Shown in pieces: positions 7,973 to 15,884 of a stretch of 64,000 bases of DNA. The position numbers were made by a program, and so were the translations under genes. How positions within the stretch are numbered: the first letter of the stretch is position 1; each line of letters starts with the position of its first letter. Source of the stretch: Mangrovactinospora gilvigrisea (GTDB taxonomy: Bacteria; Actinomycetota; Actinomycetes; Streptomycetales; Streptomycetaceae); assembly GCF_001879105.1 (NCBI RefSeq), contig NZ_MLCF01000062.1:1-64000 (forward strand). Reading direction: 5' to 3'. The notes below the pieces were generated by a model. The model searched no databases and was not told where the DNA came from. It was given only the letters and a program-made list of their open reading frames with translations.

Positions 7973-8367
7973 TCGCGGCGGATCAGGCCGTCCTCGCCCA
8001 GGTGGAGGACCGCGCGGGCCGACCAGGTGACGGTGCCGGCGGCGTCGAGCAGCCGGATGGTGAAGACCACCAGGTCGTGGTGGGCGAGGACGTCGCCGGC
8101 GTGGTCGGCGGTGAGGCCGTCGCCGGCGATCAGGGTGCGGTACGCCTCCGCGACGCGCTCCTCCAGCGCGGCGCGGCCGTGCCACTGGTGCTCCTCGACC
8201 ACCTCGGCGGCGTCCGCCGACCAGAGCGCGGCGATCGCGGCGCGCCGCCGCTCCGCGTCGGGCTCGTTCCAGACCGCGGTGTAGCGGTCGACCAGGTCGG
8301 GGACGTCCAGTTCGATCTCGGGGACGGGGCGGAATGCTTCCTCGGTGTCCAGCTGCTCAGTGCTCAT
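7939..8367 (-). CDS. SnoaL/NTF2-like protein
   Basis: 142 residues with the cone-fold pattern of the SnoaL/DUF4440 group: LVDRYTAVWNEPDAERRRAAIAALWSADA at the front, a RAALEERVAEAYRTL helix and the closing strands VVFTIRLLDAAGTVTWSARAVLHLGEDGLIRRDYHF. Proteins of this family bind small hydrophobic ligands or act as isomerases and hydrolases, and the substrate is not predictable. The gene is divergent from the WYL regulator next to it (74-bp gap), which may control it. Confidence 0.82.
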   Translation of the reverse strand: MSTEQLDTEEAFRPVPEIELDVPDLVDRYTAVWNEPDAERRRAAIAALWSADAAEVVEEHQWHGRAALEERVAEAYRTLIAGDGLTADHAGDVLAHHDLVVFTIRLLDAAGTVTWSARAVLHLGEDGLIRRDYHFTVPTASR

Positions 8368-8441
8368 GGCCGGGACGGTAGGGGCGCTTCGTTGACGCCT
8401 TGTGTCAGTGGATGGCAGGAATCCCGGCGCATCCTCGGGGC

Positions 8442-9575
8442 ATGAAGGCGAGCCGACTGGTGTCCATCCTGCTGATGCTGCAGACCCGGGAGCGGATGAC
8501 GGCCCAACAGATCGCGGATGCGCTGGAGGTGTCGGTGCGCACCGTCTACCGGGATGTCGACGCGCTCTCCTCCTCGGGCGTGCCGATCTACGCAGAGCCG
8601 GGGCACGGCGGCGGGTTCCGGCTGCTGGAGGGGTTCCGCACCCGGCTCAACGGGTTCACCGCCGGCGAGGCGGAGGCGCTCTTCCTCACCGGCCTGCCCG
8701 GCGCCGCCGCCGACCTGGGGCTGGACGGGCCCGTCACCGCGGCCCGGCTGAAGCTGCTCACCGCGCTCCCCGCCGAGCTGCGGGACCGGCCGGAGCGGTT
8801 GGCCGACCACTTCCACCTCGACCCGGCCGGCTGGTACCAGGACCAGGAGCCCGCCCCGCACCTGCAAGGCCTCGCCGCCGCGGTGTGGGGGGCGCGCCGG
8901 GTGCGGATCCGCTATCTGCGCTGGGCCGAGCCGCGGCGCGTGGACCGGACGCTGGAGCCACTGGGGCTGGTCCTCAAGGGCGGGCACTGGTACCTGGTGG
9001 CGCGTCAGGCACCGGGCGGGCAGGCGGCGGAGGGGCAGGCGGCGGGCGGGCAGGGGGCGGAGGGGAAGGGGGCGCCGGGAAAGGCGGCGCAGAGGGAGGC
9101 GCGGACGTTTCGGGTGTCGCGGATCGCCGGGCTGCACACCTTCGAGGAGACCTTCGAGCGCCCCGCCGGCTTCGACCTCGCCGCGCACTGGCGCGCCCAT
9201 CTGGACGGCTTCGAGCGGCGGCGCCTGCGCGCCAGCGCCGTCGTCCGGCTGGCGCCCGGGCTGCTGGAGCGGCTGGCGGAGCTGCTGGAGCCGGCCGCCG
9301 CCCGCGCCGCCCGGGAGACGGCGACCGCGCCCGACGCCGCGGGACGGACCACCGTCACCCTGCCGGTGGAGACCTGGGAGCGGGCCGTCCCCGATCTGCT
9401 GCGGCTGGGGGCGGGCGCCGAGGTGCTTGAGCCGGAGGCGCTGCGGGAGCGGATCGCCGCGGAGGCCGCGGCGCTGGCCGACCTCTACGCGGGAGCGGGA
9501 GGCCGCGCTGGCGTCCAGGCGGGCGGCGCCGCTCCGGGACGGCCCGTCAGGGAGCCGTCCGGCCATGCGCGTTGA
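8442..9575 (+). CDS. YafY-type regulator: HTH plus WYL domain
   Basis: 377 residues. An N-terminal DeoR-like winged helix (MKASRLVSILLMLQTRERMTAQQIADAL, then VSVRTVYRDVDALSSSGVPIYAE) is followed by the WYL domain (VRIRYLRW... PLGLVLKGGHWYLVARQ) and a C-terminal WCX region. WYL proteins bind nucleic acid or nucleotide ligands and switch stress or catabolic genes. Between the two halves of the WYL region there is a 26-residue Gly/Ala/Gln insertion encoded by near-repeats at about 9010-9090, which most relatives lack. The gene is divergent from the NTF2-like gene. Its 3' end overlaps thyX by 29 bp tail to tail. Confidence 0.88.
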   Translation: MKASRLVSILLMLQTRERMTAQQIADALEVSVRTVYRDVDALSSSGVPIYAEPGHGGGFRLLEGFRTRLNGFTAGEAEALFLTGLPGAAADLGLDGPVTAARLKLLTALPAELRDRPERLADHFHLDPAGWYQDQEPAPHLQGLAAAVWGARRVRIRYLRWAEPRRVDRTLEPLGLVLKGGHWYLVARQAPGGQAAEGQAAGGQGAEGKGAPGKAAQREARTFRVSRIAGLHTFEETFERPAGFDLAAHWRAHLDGFERRRLRASAVVRLAPGLLERLAELLEPAAARAARETATAPDAAGRTTVTLPVETWERAVPDLLRLGAGAEVLEPEALRERIAAEAAALADLYAGAGGRAGVQAGGAAPGRPVREPSGHAR

Positions 9576-10308
9576 AGGCGGCGTGGGTGAGCGGCATCAG
9601 CGCCGCCCACTGCGCCTCCATCGCCTCCGCGACCATCTCGATCTCCCGCTGCGGGAAGGACGGCACCGCCGCCCGCTCGTCCTGGGTGCGCAACGAGAGG
9701 AAGTGCATCAGCGAGCGGGCGTTGCAGGTGGCGTACATCGAGGAGTAGAGCGCGGTGGGCAGCACGGCCCGGGCCACCTCCCGCGCCACCCCGGCCTCCA
9801 GCAGCGACCGGTAGGCGGCGTGCGCGTCGGTGCAGGACCGCCGCAGCGTCGCGTCGACGAGCCGGTGCTGGGCCTCGGTGCCCGCGGTGAACTCGTAGTG
9901 GCCGGGGCGGCCGCGCTGCACCAGCCGCCGGTCGGCGGCGGGGAGGTAGAAGACCGGTTGCAGCTCCCGGTACCGGCCGCTCTCCTCGTTGTAGGACCAG
10001 CCGATCCGGTGCCGCTGGAACTCGCGGAACACGAACAGCGGCGCCGAGACCAGGAACGTCATCGAGGTGTGCTCGAACGGGCTGCCGTGCCGGTCGCGCA
10101 GCAGGTAGTTGATCAGCCCGGCGGAGCGCTGCGGATCGCGCTCCAGCTCCGCCCGGGACTCCTCTCCGGCGGTGGAGACCCGGGCGGCGAACAGGACGTC
10201 CGCGTCGGAGGCGGAGTGCTTGATCAGCTCGACGGTCATGTCGGTGCGGAAGCGGACCTCGGTCGGCGGGGTCGGCGAGGCCGGCGGCGGCTCCTGAAGA
10301 TCGGTCAC
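9547..10308 (-). CDS. thyX: FAD-dependent thymidylate synthase ThyX
   Basis: Converts dUMP to dTMP using methylene-tetrahydrofolate and NADPH with FAD as cofactor. 253 residues from a GTG start, as in other streptomycete ThyX proteins. The ThyX signature RHRIGWSYNEESGRY is near residue 101, the N-terminal VTVELIKHSASDADVLFAARVST-like block is intact, and the C-terminal ALYSSMYATCNARSLMHFL strand-helix carries the substrate-binding Arg. In-frame residues upstream of the GTG are Arg/Cys-rich and come from the tandem repeat, so they are rejected. Streptomycetes often keep ThyX besides or instead of ThyA. Confidence 0.96.
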   Translation of the reverse strand: MTDLQEPPPASPTPPTEVRFRTDMTVELIKHSASDADVLFAARVSTAGEESRAELERDPQRSAGLINYLLRDRHGSPFEHTSMTFLVSAPLFVFREFQRHRIGWSYNEESGRYRELQPVFYLPAADRRLVQRGRPGHYEFTAGTEAQHRLVDATLRRSCTDAHAAYRSLLEAGVAREVARAVLPTALYSSMYATCNARSLMHFLSLRTQDERAAVPSFPQREIEMVAEAMEAQWAALMPLTHAAFNAHGRTAP

Positions 10309-10332
10309 GGTGGACGAGTGAAGCAGGCGGCA

Positions 10333-10383
10333 CCGACAGCGGGACGGTGCCGATACGGGACGGTGCCGACAGCGGGACGGTGC
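10333..10383. repeat. Three 16/17-bp tandem repeats between thyX and a secreted-protein gene
   Basis: The unit CCGACAGCGGGACGGTG occurs at 10333 and 10366, with a 16-bp variant CCGATACGGGACGGTG between them. The array fills the divergent promoter gap, so copies could act as iterated regulator sites or alter promoter spacing. Copy number may vary between strains. Confidence 0.75.
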
Positions 10384-10430
10384 CGGCCTCTGGTGGCACA
10401 TGCGGTTCCGCCAGTACCTTCCCTGGCGTG

Positions 10431-11900
10431 ATGCCTCAGGAGAGTGCCTCGCCACGTGCCCAGTTGGGCCGCCGGTCGATGCTGGCCGCGATGGCGGCCG
10501 GCGCGGGGCTGGCAGGGGCCGCGGCCTCCGTCGCCGCCCCGTCGTCCGCCCGTGCCGCGACGCCCGCCGATGCCGCCGCCCGCCCCGTCGACCTTCCCGC
10601 CGCCGATCCCGTCGACCCCGCCGACCTTCCCCTCACCGGGGGCAGCCAGTTCCCGATCGGCGTGTTCTGGCCGCCGCCCCCGCTGCAGATCAGCACCGCC
10701 CGCTACCAGGAGATCGCCGACGCCGGCTTCACCTTCATCCTCAACGGCAACTACGTCTGGGACGCCACCGGGATCCGCTACTCCCTCGCCGCGGCCCAGC
10801 AGACCGGGCTGAAGGTGCTGGTCTCCGGGGACCCGCTGGAGGCCGCCCTGGCCGGCAACTTCTGGATCCAGGGCGACCCCAGCGGCAACCACCCGCAGAT
10901 CAGCCCGCAGGACGCGGCGACCTCGCTGGCCGCCGTCCTCTCCACCTACAAGGGCTACTCCTCCTTCGCCGGGCTGGACCTCGCCGACGAGCCCGCCGCC
11001 GACCGCTTCACCACCCTGGCGGCGCTGGTCGCCCTCTGCCGGCAGGCGGCGCCGACCGCCCTGCCCTACATCAACTTCCGTCGCATCGGTCAGCCCTGGG
11101 GCGCCTGGGGCACCGCCGGGATGGACGCCGCCACCTACACCACCTACATCCAGCAGGCCGTGGACACCGTCCGCCCGTCGGTGCTCAGCTACGACCGCTA
11201 TCCGCTCAACGCCGACGGCACCGACGACCCGCAGTACTTCCAGAACTGGGCGATCATGCGGCAGGCGTCGCTGCGCTCCGGCATCCCGGCGTGGATCTAC
11301 CTCCAGTCGGTGCAGTACGCCGGGCACCGGCTGCCCACCGCCGCCGAGCTGGCCTGGCAGGTCAACATCAGCCTCGCCTACGGGGCCAAGGGCATCCAGT
11401 ACTTCACCTACTGGACGCCCGACCCCAGCCGCGGCAGCGGCTTCGTCCCCGCGCAGGCGCTGATCACCGTGGCGGGTGAGCGGACCGCCCTCTACGACGC
11501 GGCCAAGCGGCTCAACACCGGCTGGCTGGCGCCGGCGGGCGGCCAACTCAAGCCGCTGGTCAGCGAGTCCGTCGTGCACGCCAACGACAACCCGCTGCCG
11601 GCCGGGGCGATCGCCTTTGCCCCGGACGACCTGCTCGCCGAGGTGAGCGGGGACGCCGTCGTCCTCGGCCGCTTCGCCGCCGTGGGGGCCTCCTTGAGCG
11701 ACGACCGTACGCTGCTGGTTGCCAACCGCTCGCACTCCGCGCCGGCTACCGCGCGAGTGCGGCTGAAGCCGGCGGCGGTCGCGACCGTCTCCCGCTTCGA
11801 TGCGGTCGCCGCGTCCTGGCTGCCGAAGGCGGGCGCCGCCCATCTCGACGTCCACCTCCCGCCGGGCGGGGCGGCGCTCTACCGGCTCGCCGCGAAGTGA
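10431..11900 (+). CDS. Tat-exported glycoside-hydrolase-like protein
   Basis: 489 residues with a twin-arginine signal (LGRRSMLAAMAAGAGLAGAAASV) and Ala-rich cleavage site. The mature part is a probable TIM barrel of the clan-A type: PIGVFWPPPP opens the barrel, GLDLADEPAADRF near residue 186 looks like the acid/base Glu strand end, LSYDRYPLN and GIQYFTYWTPDP mark later strands. A beta-sandwich-like C-terminal module (LLVANRSHSAPATARVRL... GGAALYRLAAK) closes it, as in GH42-like enzymes. The substrate is unknown; an extracellular polysaccharide is likely. ATG at 10431 is chosen because it begins the Tat signal; a GTG lies three bases before it. Divergent from thyX. Confidence 0.75.
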   Translation: MPQESASPRAQLGRRSMLAAMAAGAGLAGAAASVAAPSSARAATPADAAARPVDLPAADPVDPADLPLTGGSQFPIGVFWPPPPLQISTARYQEIADAGFTFILNGNYVWDATGIRYSLAAAQQTGLKVLVSGDPLEAALAGNFWIQGDPSGNHPQISPQDAATSLAAVLSTYKGYSSFAGLDLADEPAADRFTTLAALVALCRQAAPTALPYINFRRIGQPWGAWGTAGMDAATYTTYIQQAVDTVRPSVLSYDRYPLNADGTDDPQYFQNWAIMRQASLRSGIPAWIYLQSVQYAGHRLPTAAELAWQVNISLAYGAKGIQYFTYWTPDPSRGSGFVPAQALITVAGERTALYDAAKRLNTGWLAPAGGQLKPLVSESVVHANDNPLPAGAIAFAPDDLLAEVSGDAVVLGRFAAVGASLSDDRTLLVANRSHSAPATARVRLKPAAVATVSRFDAVAASWLPKAGAAHLDVHLPPGGAALYRLAAK

Positions 11901-11980
11901 GCCGGTAGCCGCCGAACCGCGCGGAATCCGAAGGAGGGTCGGGCGCCGGCACGGACGCGGACGCGGGCCCGGGCCCGGGC

Positions 11981-13216
11981 TCAGGGCTGGGGGCTCACCT
12001 CCGGATAGGCCGGGGAGGAGCCGTTCAGCAGGGGCTCGGGCCTGCCCTCCAGGGTGTGGTCGAAGAACGCCCGCACATACGCCCGGGTGATCGCTATGCC
12101 CCGGGAGGCGGAGATCGTCGCCGTCATCCCCGGGGCGCCGGTGATGCCGGCCGCGTCGGCGAGGACGTGGATGTCGGTGAAGGAGCCGTGGTCGGCCCCG
12201 TCGACGGCGAACCAGCGCTTGTAGCCGGTGAGGCGGGACCAGGCCTTCGTCCAGGTCTTGTCGGTGACGCCCGGCATCACATGATTGATCATCAGGAACG
12301 GGCGGTTGCCGAGCCCGGTCTTCGGCACCTGGTAGAAGAAGGTGCCGTCCAGATTGACGCCGGCGCGAATGCGCTGGTCGTGCGCCATGGCCGCGGCGGT
12401 GGCGTCGCCGCCGATGGAGTGGCCGGCCATCCCGATGCGCTTGGCGTCGATGGACTTCTCGACCCGGGCCAGCGGGGCGTCCCCGGAGGCCGGGCGGTGC
12501 GTCAGCTGGTCGACGACGAAGGAGATGTCCTTCGCCCGGCTGCGGGCGATCGCCGCGACCCCGCCGGCCGGCGGCTGGTCGCAGATGGCGCAGGTGAGGG
12601 TGGTGCCGTCGGGGAAGGTGGTGCCGGTGTCCTCGTAGGTGGCGCCGACCAGGGCGACGACGTAGCCGTGGCTGGCCAGATCCTCCGAGAGGGAGGTGAG
12701 GGTGGCCCGCGGGAAGGTGAAGCCGGGGGAGAGCAGCACCAGCGGGTGGCGGCCGCCGGACGGGACGGCGTCGGCGCGGGCCCACTCGCGGGTGGCGGCC
12801 ATCTCGGGCGCGAACGGGACGGCGCTCGGTGCCTTGTCGGCGAGGAAGTCGCGGGCCTCGGCCGTCGTCATGTACGGCGCGGGGCCGGAGCCGGTGCCGC
12901 GGCGGGCCGGGTAGAAGAGCGAGACCATCAGCTTGCGGGGCCCGGCGGAGGGCACCCAGGGATCGGTGCGGTGGGCGTCGGTCATCTCGGCGGTGATCCG
13001 GCCGACCGCGTCGTGGCCGGTGGGCCGGGGCAGCACGGGCACCTGGACGGCGGCGCCGGCGGACGGCTGCGCGGACGGCGTCGCCGCCGCGGCCGTGGCC
13101 GTCATCGCGAGCGGGAGCAGCAGCGACGCGGCCGCCGCGACCAGCCCGAACCGGCGGCGTCCTCGGCGGGTTGACGCCGTGTCACGAGTTCCTGACGGTG
13201 CGTGGGATGAGGTCAT
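11981..13216 (-). CDS. Secreted PAF-acetylhydrolase-like lipase/esterase
   Basis: 411 residues. A basic N-terminus (TRRGRRRFGL) and hydrophobic stretch form a signal peptide ending near ATAAAATPS. The catalytic part fits the PAF-acetylhydrolase isoform II/dienelactone-hydrolase fold: LVLLSPGFTFPRATL oxyanion loop, nucleophile GHSIGGDAT near residue 265, acid in VNLDGTFF and His in DGADHGSFTD. A CAICDQPP pair may form a disulphide. It should hydrolyse short-chain lipid esters outside the cell. The ATG has no ribosome site. A TAGCGT element sits just upstream, suggesting a leaderless transcript from a promoter behind the paired GGCCGTTCGGC sites shared with the two-component operon at 28-30 kb. 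Confidence 0.85.
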   Translation of the reverse strand: MTSSHAPSGTRDTASTRRGRRRFGLVAAAASLLLPLAMTATAAAATPSAQPSAGAAVQVPVLPRPTGHDAVGRITAEMTDAHRTDPWVPSAGPRKLMVSLFYPARRGTGSGPAPYMTTAEARDFLADKAPSAVPFAPEMAATREWARADAVPSGGRHPLVLLSPGFTFPRATLTSLSEDLASHGYVVALVGATYEDTGTTFPDGTTLTCAICDQPPAGGVAAIARSRAKDISFVVDQLTHRPASGDAPLARVEKSIDAKRIGMAGHSIGGDATAAAMAHDQRIRAGVNLDGTFFYQVPKTGLGNRPFLMINHVMPGVTDKTWTKAWSRLTGYKRWFAVDGADHGSFTDIHVLADAAGITGAPGMTATISASRGIAITRAYVRAFFDHTLEGRPEPLLNGSSPAYPEVSPQP

Positions 13217-13253
13217 GGCGTGACGCTACGGCCGCGCCGCGAGCCCCCGGATC

Positions 13254-13288
13254 GGCCGTTCGGCCGGAGCCGGATCGGCCGAACGGCC
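13254..13288. promoter_or_regulatory. Inverted pair of GGCCGTTCGGC sites before the PAF-acetylhydrolase-like gene
   Basis: GGCCGTTCGGC (13254-13264) and its reverse complement GCCGAACGGCC (13278-13288) have centres 24 bp apart. Both are preceded by GGATC or GATC. The proximal site begins 38 bp upstream of the start codon. The same pair with the same 38-bp offset stands before the sensor kinase at 29958, which points to control by that two-component system. Confidence 0.65.
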
Positions 13289-13307
13289 GAAGCGCCCGCC
13301 GCCCGGC

Positions 13308-14084
13308 TCAGGCGTTCGGCCGATGTGCCACCACCAGGTGCCTCGTAGAGTGGGCGACGAACGGCCCCTCCGCCGCGATCAGTTCATGCAGCTCCCGCAG
13401 TCGCTCCCGATACTTCTCCACGGTGAAGCCCGGCACCATCCAGATCACCTTCCGCAGGAAGTAGACCACCGCCCCCACGTCCAGGAACTCGATGCGAGTG
13501 CGCGCCGTGCGCAGCTCGTCCACCACCAGCCCGGCCTCCCGAGCCCCGGCCGCCTCGCGCTCCGGGTCGCGGGCGCGCCGCACCTCCTCGTCCAGCGGGC
13601 CGAGGAAGTACTCCACCAGCTCGAAGACGCTCGACGGCCCCACGTGCTGGGCGAAGTAGGTGCCGCCCGGCCGCAGCACCCGGGTGATCTCCTCCCACCA
13701 CGGCCGCACCGGGTGGCGCGAGGTGACGAGGTCGAAGGTGCCGTCCGCGAACGGCAGCGGCGGCTCGTCGCCGTGCGCCACCACCACGACCCCGCGCGGC
13801 CCGAGCCGCCGCTGCGCCCGGGCGACGTTGGGCGGCCAGCCCTCGGTCGCCGCCATCAGCGGCGGCAGCACCGGGGCCCGGTCGAGCACCTCGCCGCCGC
13901 CGGTCTGCAGATCGAGCCCGCCGGTGGCGCGGGCCAGCCGGCGCCCCATGGCGCGGGCGTAGCCCCACGGCGGGCGCTCCTCGGTGGCGCGCCCGTCCAG
14001 CCAGGAGAAGTCCCAGCCGTCGACCGACACCGAGGAAGCCTCCTCGATCAGTTCTGCGAAACCGCGTGCGCGAGGTGTGGACAT
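13308..14084 (-). CDS. SAM-dependent methyltransferase
   Basis: 258 residues in the class I fold: DLQTGGGEVLDRAP as the glycine-rich SAM loop near residue 60, GVVVVAHGDEPPLPFADGTFDLVTSRHPV covering motifs II-III, and EITRVLRPGGTYFAQHVGP as the post-motif strand. The SAM loop reads DLQTGGGE, where typical members have DLGCGTG. The tail resembles UbiE/ArsM-like enzymes acting on small molecules; the substrate is unknown. ATG at 14084 is chosen; the longer open frame upstream is a shadow of the RIO kinase region. The RIO kinase gene upstream on the same strand ends 32 bp before it, so the two may share a transcript. Confidence 0.85.
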   Translation of the reverse strand: MSTPRARGFAELIEEASSVSVDGWDFSWLDGRATEERPPWGYARAMGRRLARATGGLDLQTGGGEVLDRAPVLPPLMAATEGWPPNVARAQRRLGPRGVVVVAHGDEPPLPFADGTFDLVTSRHPVRPWWEEITRVLRPGGTYFAQHVGPSSVFELVEYFLGPLDEEVRRARDPEREAAGAREAGLVVDELRTARTRIEFLDVGAVVYFLRKVIWMVPGFTVEKYRERLRELHELIAAEGPFVAHSTRHLVVAHRPNA

Positions 14085-14116
14085 GGAAGCGATCCTCGCA
14101 GACGCCCCGCCGGGGC

Positions 14117-15094
14117 TCAGCGAGCCAGCCCCGCGTCCTGCGCCACCCGCGCCATCAGCTGCTCGACGCGCTCCTCGGGGAGCCCGTGGCTGCTGAACCA
14201 GCGGCCCACGTTGCGCACGTCCCGTTCCAGGAAGGAGAGCCCGCGCGGATTGGCCACCACATCGATCACCTGCGGCACGTCGATCATCACCAGTCGGCGG
14301 CCGCCCTGCACCAGCAGGTTGTACGCCGACAGGTCGCCGTGCGCCCAACCCTCCCTCGCCAGCAGCGACATCGCCTCGATGAGCTGCTCCCAGAGGTCCT
14401 CCAGCAGCTCCGGATCGGGCCGCAGCTGGGCGAGGCGCAGGGAGGCGGTGCCGTCCTCCTCGCCGATGAACTCCATCAGGATCTCGGTGCCGACGATCTG
14501 CACCGGGTAGGGGACGGCCGCCCCCGCCCGCCACAGCCGGCAGAGCGCGTCGAACTCGGCGGCCGCCCACTGTCCGGCGATCGCCTGCATGCCGAAGGCG
14601 CTGCGCTTGGAGACGGCCCGGCTGACGCGGGAGTCGCGGCCGCGCCGCCCCTCCAGGTAGCCGGAGTCGCGGTGGAACATGCGGTGCTTGGTGTCGCGGT
14701 AGCGCTTGGCCGCCATCAGGGTGCGGCGGTCGGTGTCGGGGACGGCGCGCTCGATCAGGTGGACGTCCGCCTCCTTGCCGGTCTTCAGCACCCCGTACTC
14801 GGTGTCCTGGGCGGCGAGTTCGGTGATCACCCAGTCGGGGCGGGGCTTGGGGCCGCGCTCCAGCGGGGTGGAGCTGTCCCAGGTGGTCCAGCGCATGCCG
14901 GGCGGCAGCTGCTGCGGGTCGTCGTCCTGGGTCTCGCCGGCGAGGCCGGGCCAGTTGGTGGCCGCGTAGGCGGCGAAGGCGTCGTCGAGCGCCGCGGCGT
15001 CGTCGGCGCTGCGCCGGTCGCGGTGCTCGCGGGTGTGGATACGGGTGAAGGACTCGGCGTCCTCGGTGTTGCGCGGGTTGCCGTGCTTGGCCAC
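14117..15094 (-). CDS. RIO1-type atypical protein kinase
   Basis: 325 residues. The RIO fold is marked by GVLKTGKEADVHLIER (flexible ATP loop, near residue 100), the long helix MAAKRYRDTKHRMFHRDSGYLEGRR, a catalytic loop AHGDLSAYNLLV near 265 and the metal loop LVMIDVPQVIDVV near 280. RIO1 proteins act in ribosome maturation in archaea and eukaryotes; the job in actinobacteria is not established. The N-terminal 80 residues are acidic and low in complexity. The gene precedes the methyltransferase on the same strand. Confidence 0.9.
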   Translation of the reverse strand: MAKHGNPRNTEDAESFTRIHTREHRDRRSADDAAALDDAFAAYAATNWPGLAGETQDDDPQQLPPGMRWTTWDSSTPLERGPKPRPDWVITELAAQDTEYGVLKTGKEADVHLIERAVPDTDRRTLMAAKRYRDTKHRMFHRDSGYLEGRRGRDSRVSRAVSKRSAFGMQAIAGQWAAAEFDALCRLWRAGAAVPYPVQIVGTEILMEFIGEEDGTASLRLAQLRPDPELLEDLWEQLIEAMSLLAREGWAHGDLSAYNLLVQGGRRLVMIDVPQVIDVVANPRGLSFLERDVRNVGRWFSSHGLPEERVEQLMARVAQDAGLAR

Positions 15095-15440
15095 GGGTGT
15101 GGACTCCTGGTGAGTGCCCCGCGCCTCGACAGCGCCGGCGAACGCGGCGCGTGCTCAGGCAGCGGGCGGGTTACGAGGGAAGGCGTCTGGCGCGCATGCG
15201 GAAGCGCGCCGCGTCGTCGCGGCGACCATTCGGCGCACCTCCCCTCGTTGCTGCCGGAGCGTTCGCCACCGGCACATCAGGAACCGCGCCCAGATTGGAG
15301 GACGTGCCCGCGGGGGCGCAACAGGTTTTTCCCGGACGCGGCTCGGCCCGCCCAGGGGCACCCGGTCCGGGGGCGCCGTTCTCCGCGATCGAGCGGCGCG
15401 GCCCTTGCGCGGGCCGCCGCGCCTCCCGCAGGGTGGAGGC
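15095..15440. other. Gene-free stretch upstream of RIO kinase and a small conserved gene
   Basis: 346 bp with no convincing coding sequence. It should carry the divergent promoters of the RIO kinase and the 144-residue gene. A GC-rich hairpin (arms GCGCGGCCC and GGGCCGCCGCGC, about 15390-15425) lies just before the latter. A short GTTTTTCCCGG tract near 15326 breaks the GC-rich composition. Confidence 0.4.
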
Positions 15441-15875
15441 GTGCTCGATCTTCGTACCGCGGAGCGGCTCCGCCGGGCCGGACTGGCCTGGAACCCCGCG
15501 CCCGGCGACCGCTTCGTCATCCCCGACCGGGGCATGGACGACGACGTCTTCGTCATCAGCAACATGACCGTCGACCTGCACCGGATGCCGGACGACTCCA
15601 CCGTGATCGGCTTCAACGGCACCGTGGAGTGGGCCCTGGACAGCCTGGAGAAGGAGGACGCGCTGTGGCTGCCCCGTGAGGACCAGCTGCGCGACCTGCT
15701 CGGCGGAACGTTCCGCCTGCTGGCCCGGGACGGCGACGGCTACGCCGTCACGCTGCGCGTCAACGGCAGCCCGCATGCGTTCGCCGGCGCCGACCCGGAG
15801 GCCGCCTACGCCGCCGCGCTCTATTTCCTGATCACCGGTGACGACCCCTCACACCCGTCGCCAACTGGCCTTTAG
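15441..15875 (+). CDS. Conserved streptomycete protein (often labelled CpaE-like), 144 residues
   Basis: Begins LDLRTAERLRRAGLAWNPAPGDRFVIP after a GTG. GGAGG stands only 1 nt before the GTG, so the exact start is uncertain. The pattern DDVFVISNMTVDLHRMPD...VIGFNGTVEWALDSLE and later AYAAALYFLITGDDP fits a compact alpha/beta protein conserved in Streptomyces. Databases often carry a pilus-assembly CpaE label for it, but neither the length nor any ATPase motif supports that role. It is followed 9 bp later by the universal-stress-protein gene on the same strand, probably an operon. Confidence 0.75.
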   Translation: MLDLRTAERLRRAGLAWNPAPGDRFVIPDRGMDDDVFVISNMTVDLHRMPDDSTVIGFNGTVEWALDSLEKEDALWLPREDQLRDLLGGTFRLLARDGDGYAVTLRVNGSPHAFAGADPEAAYAAALYFLITGDDPSHPSPTGL

Positions 15876-15884
15876 GATGCGCGG

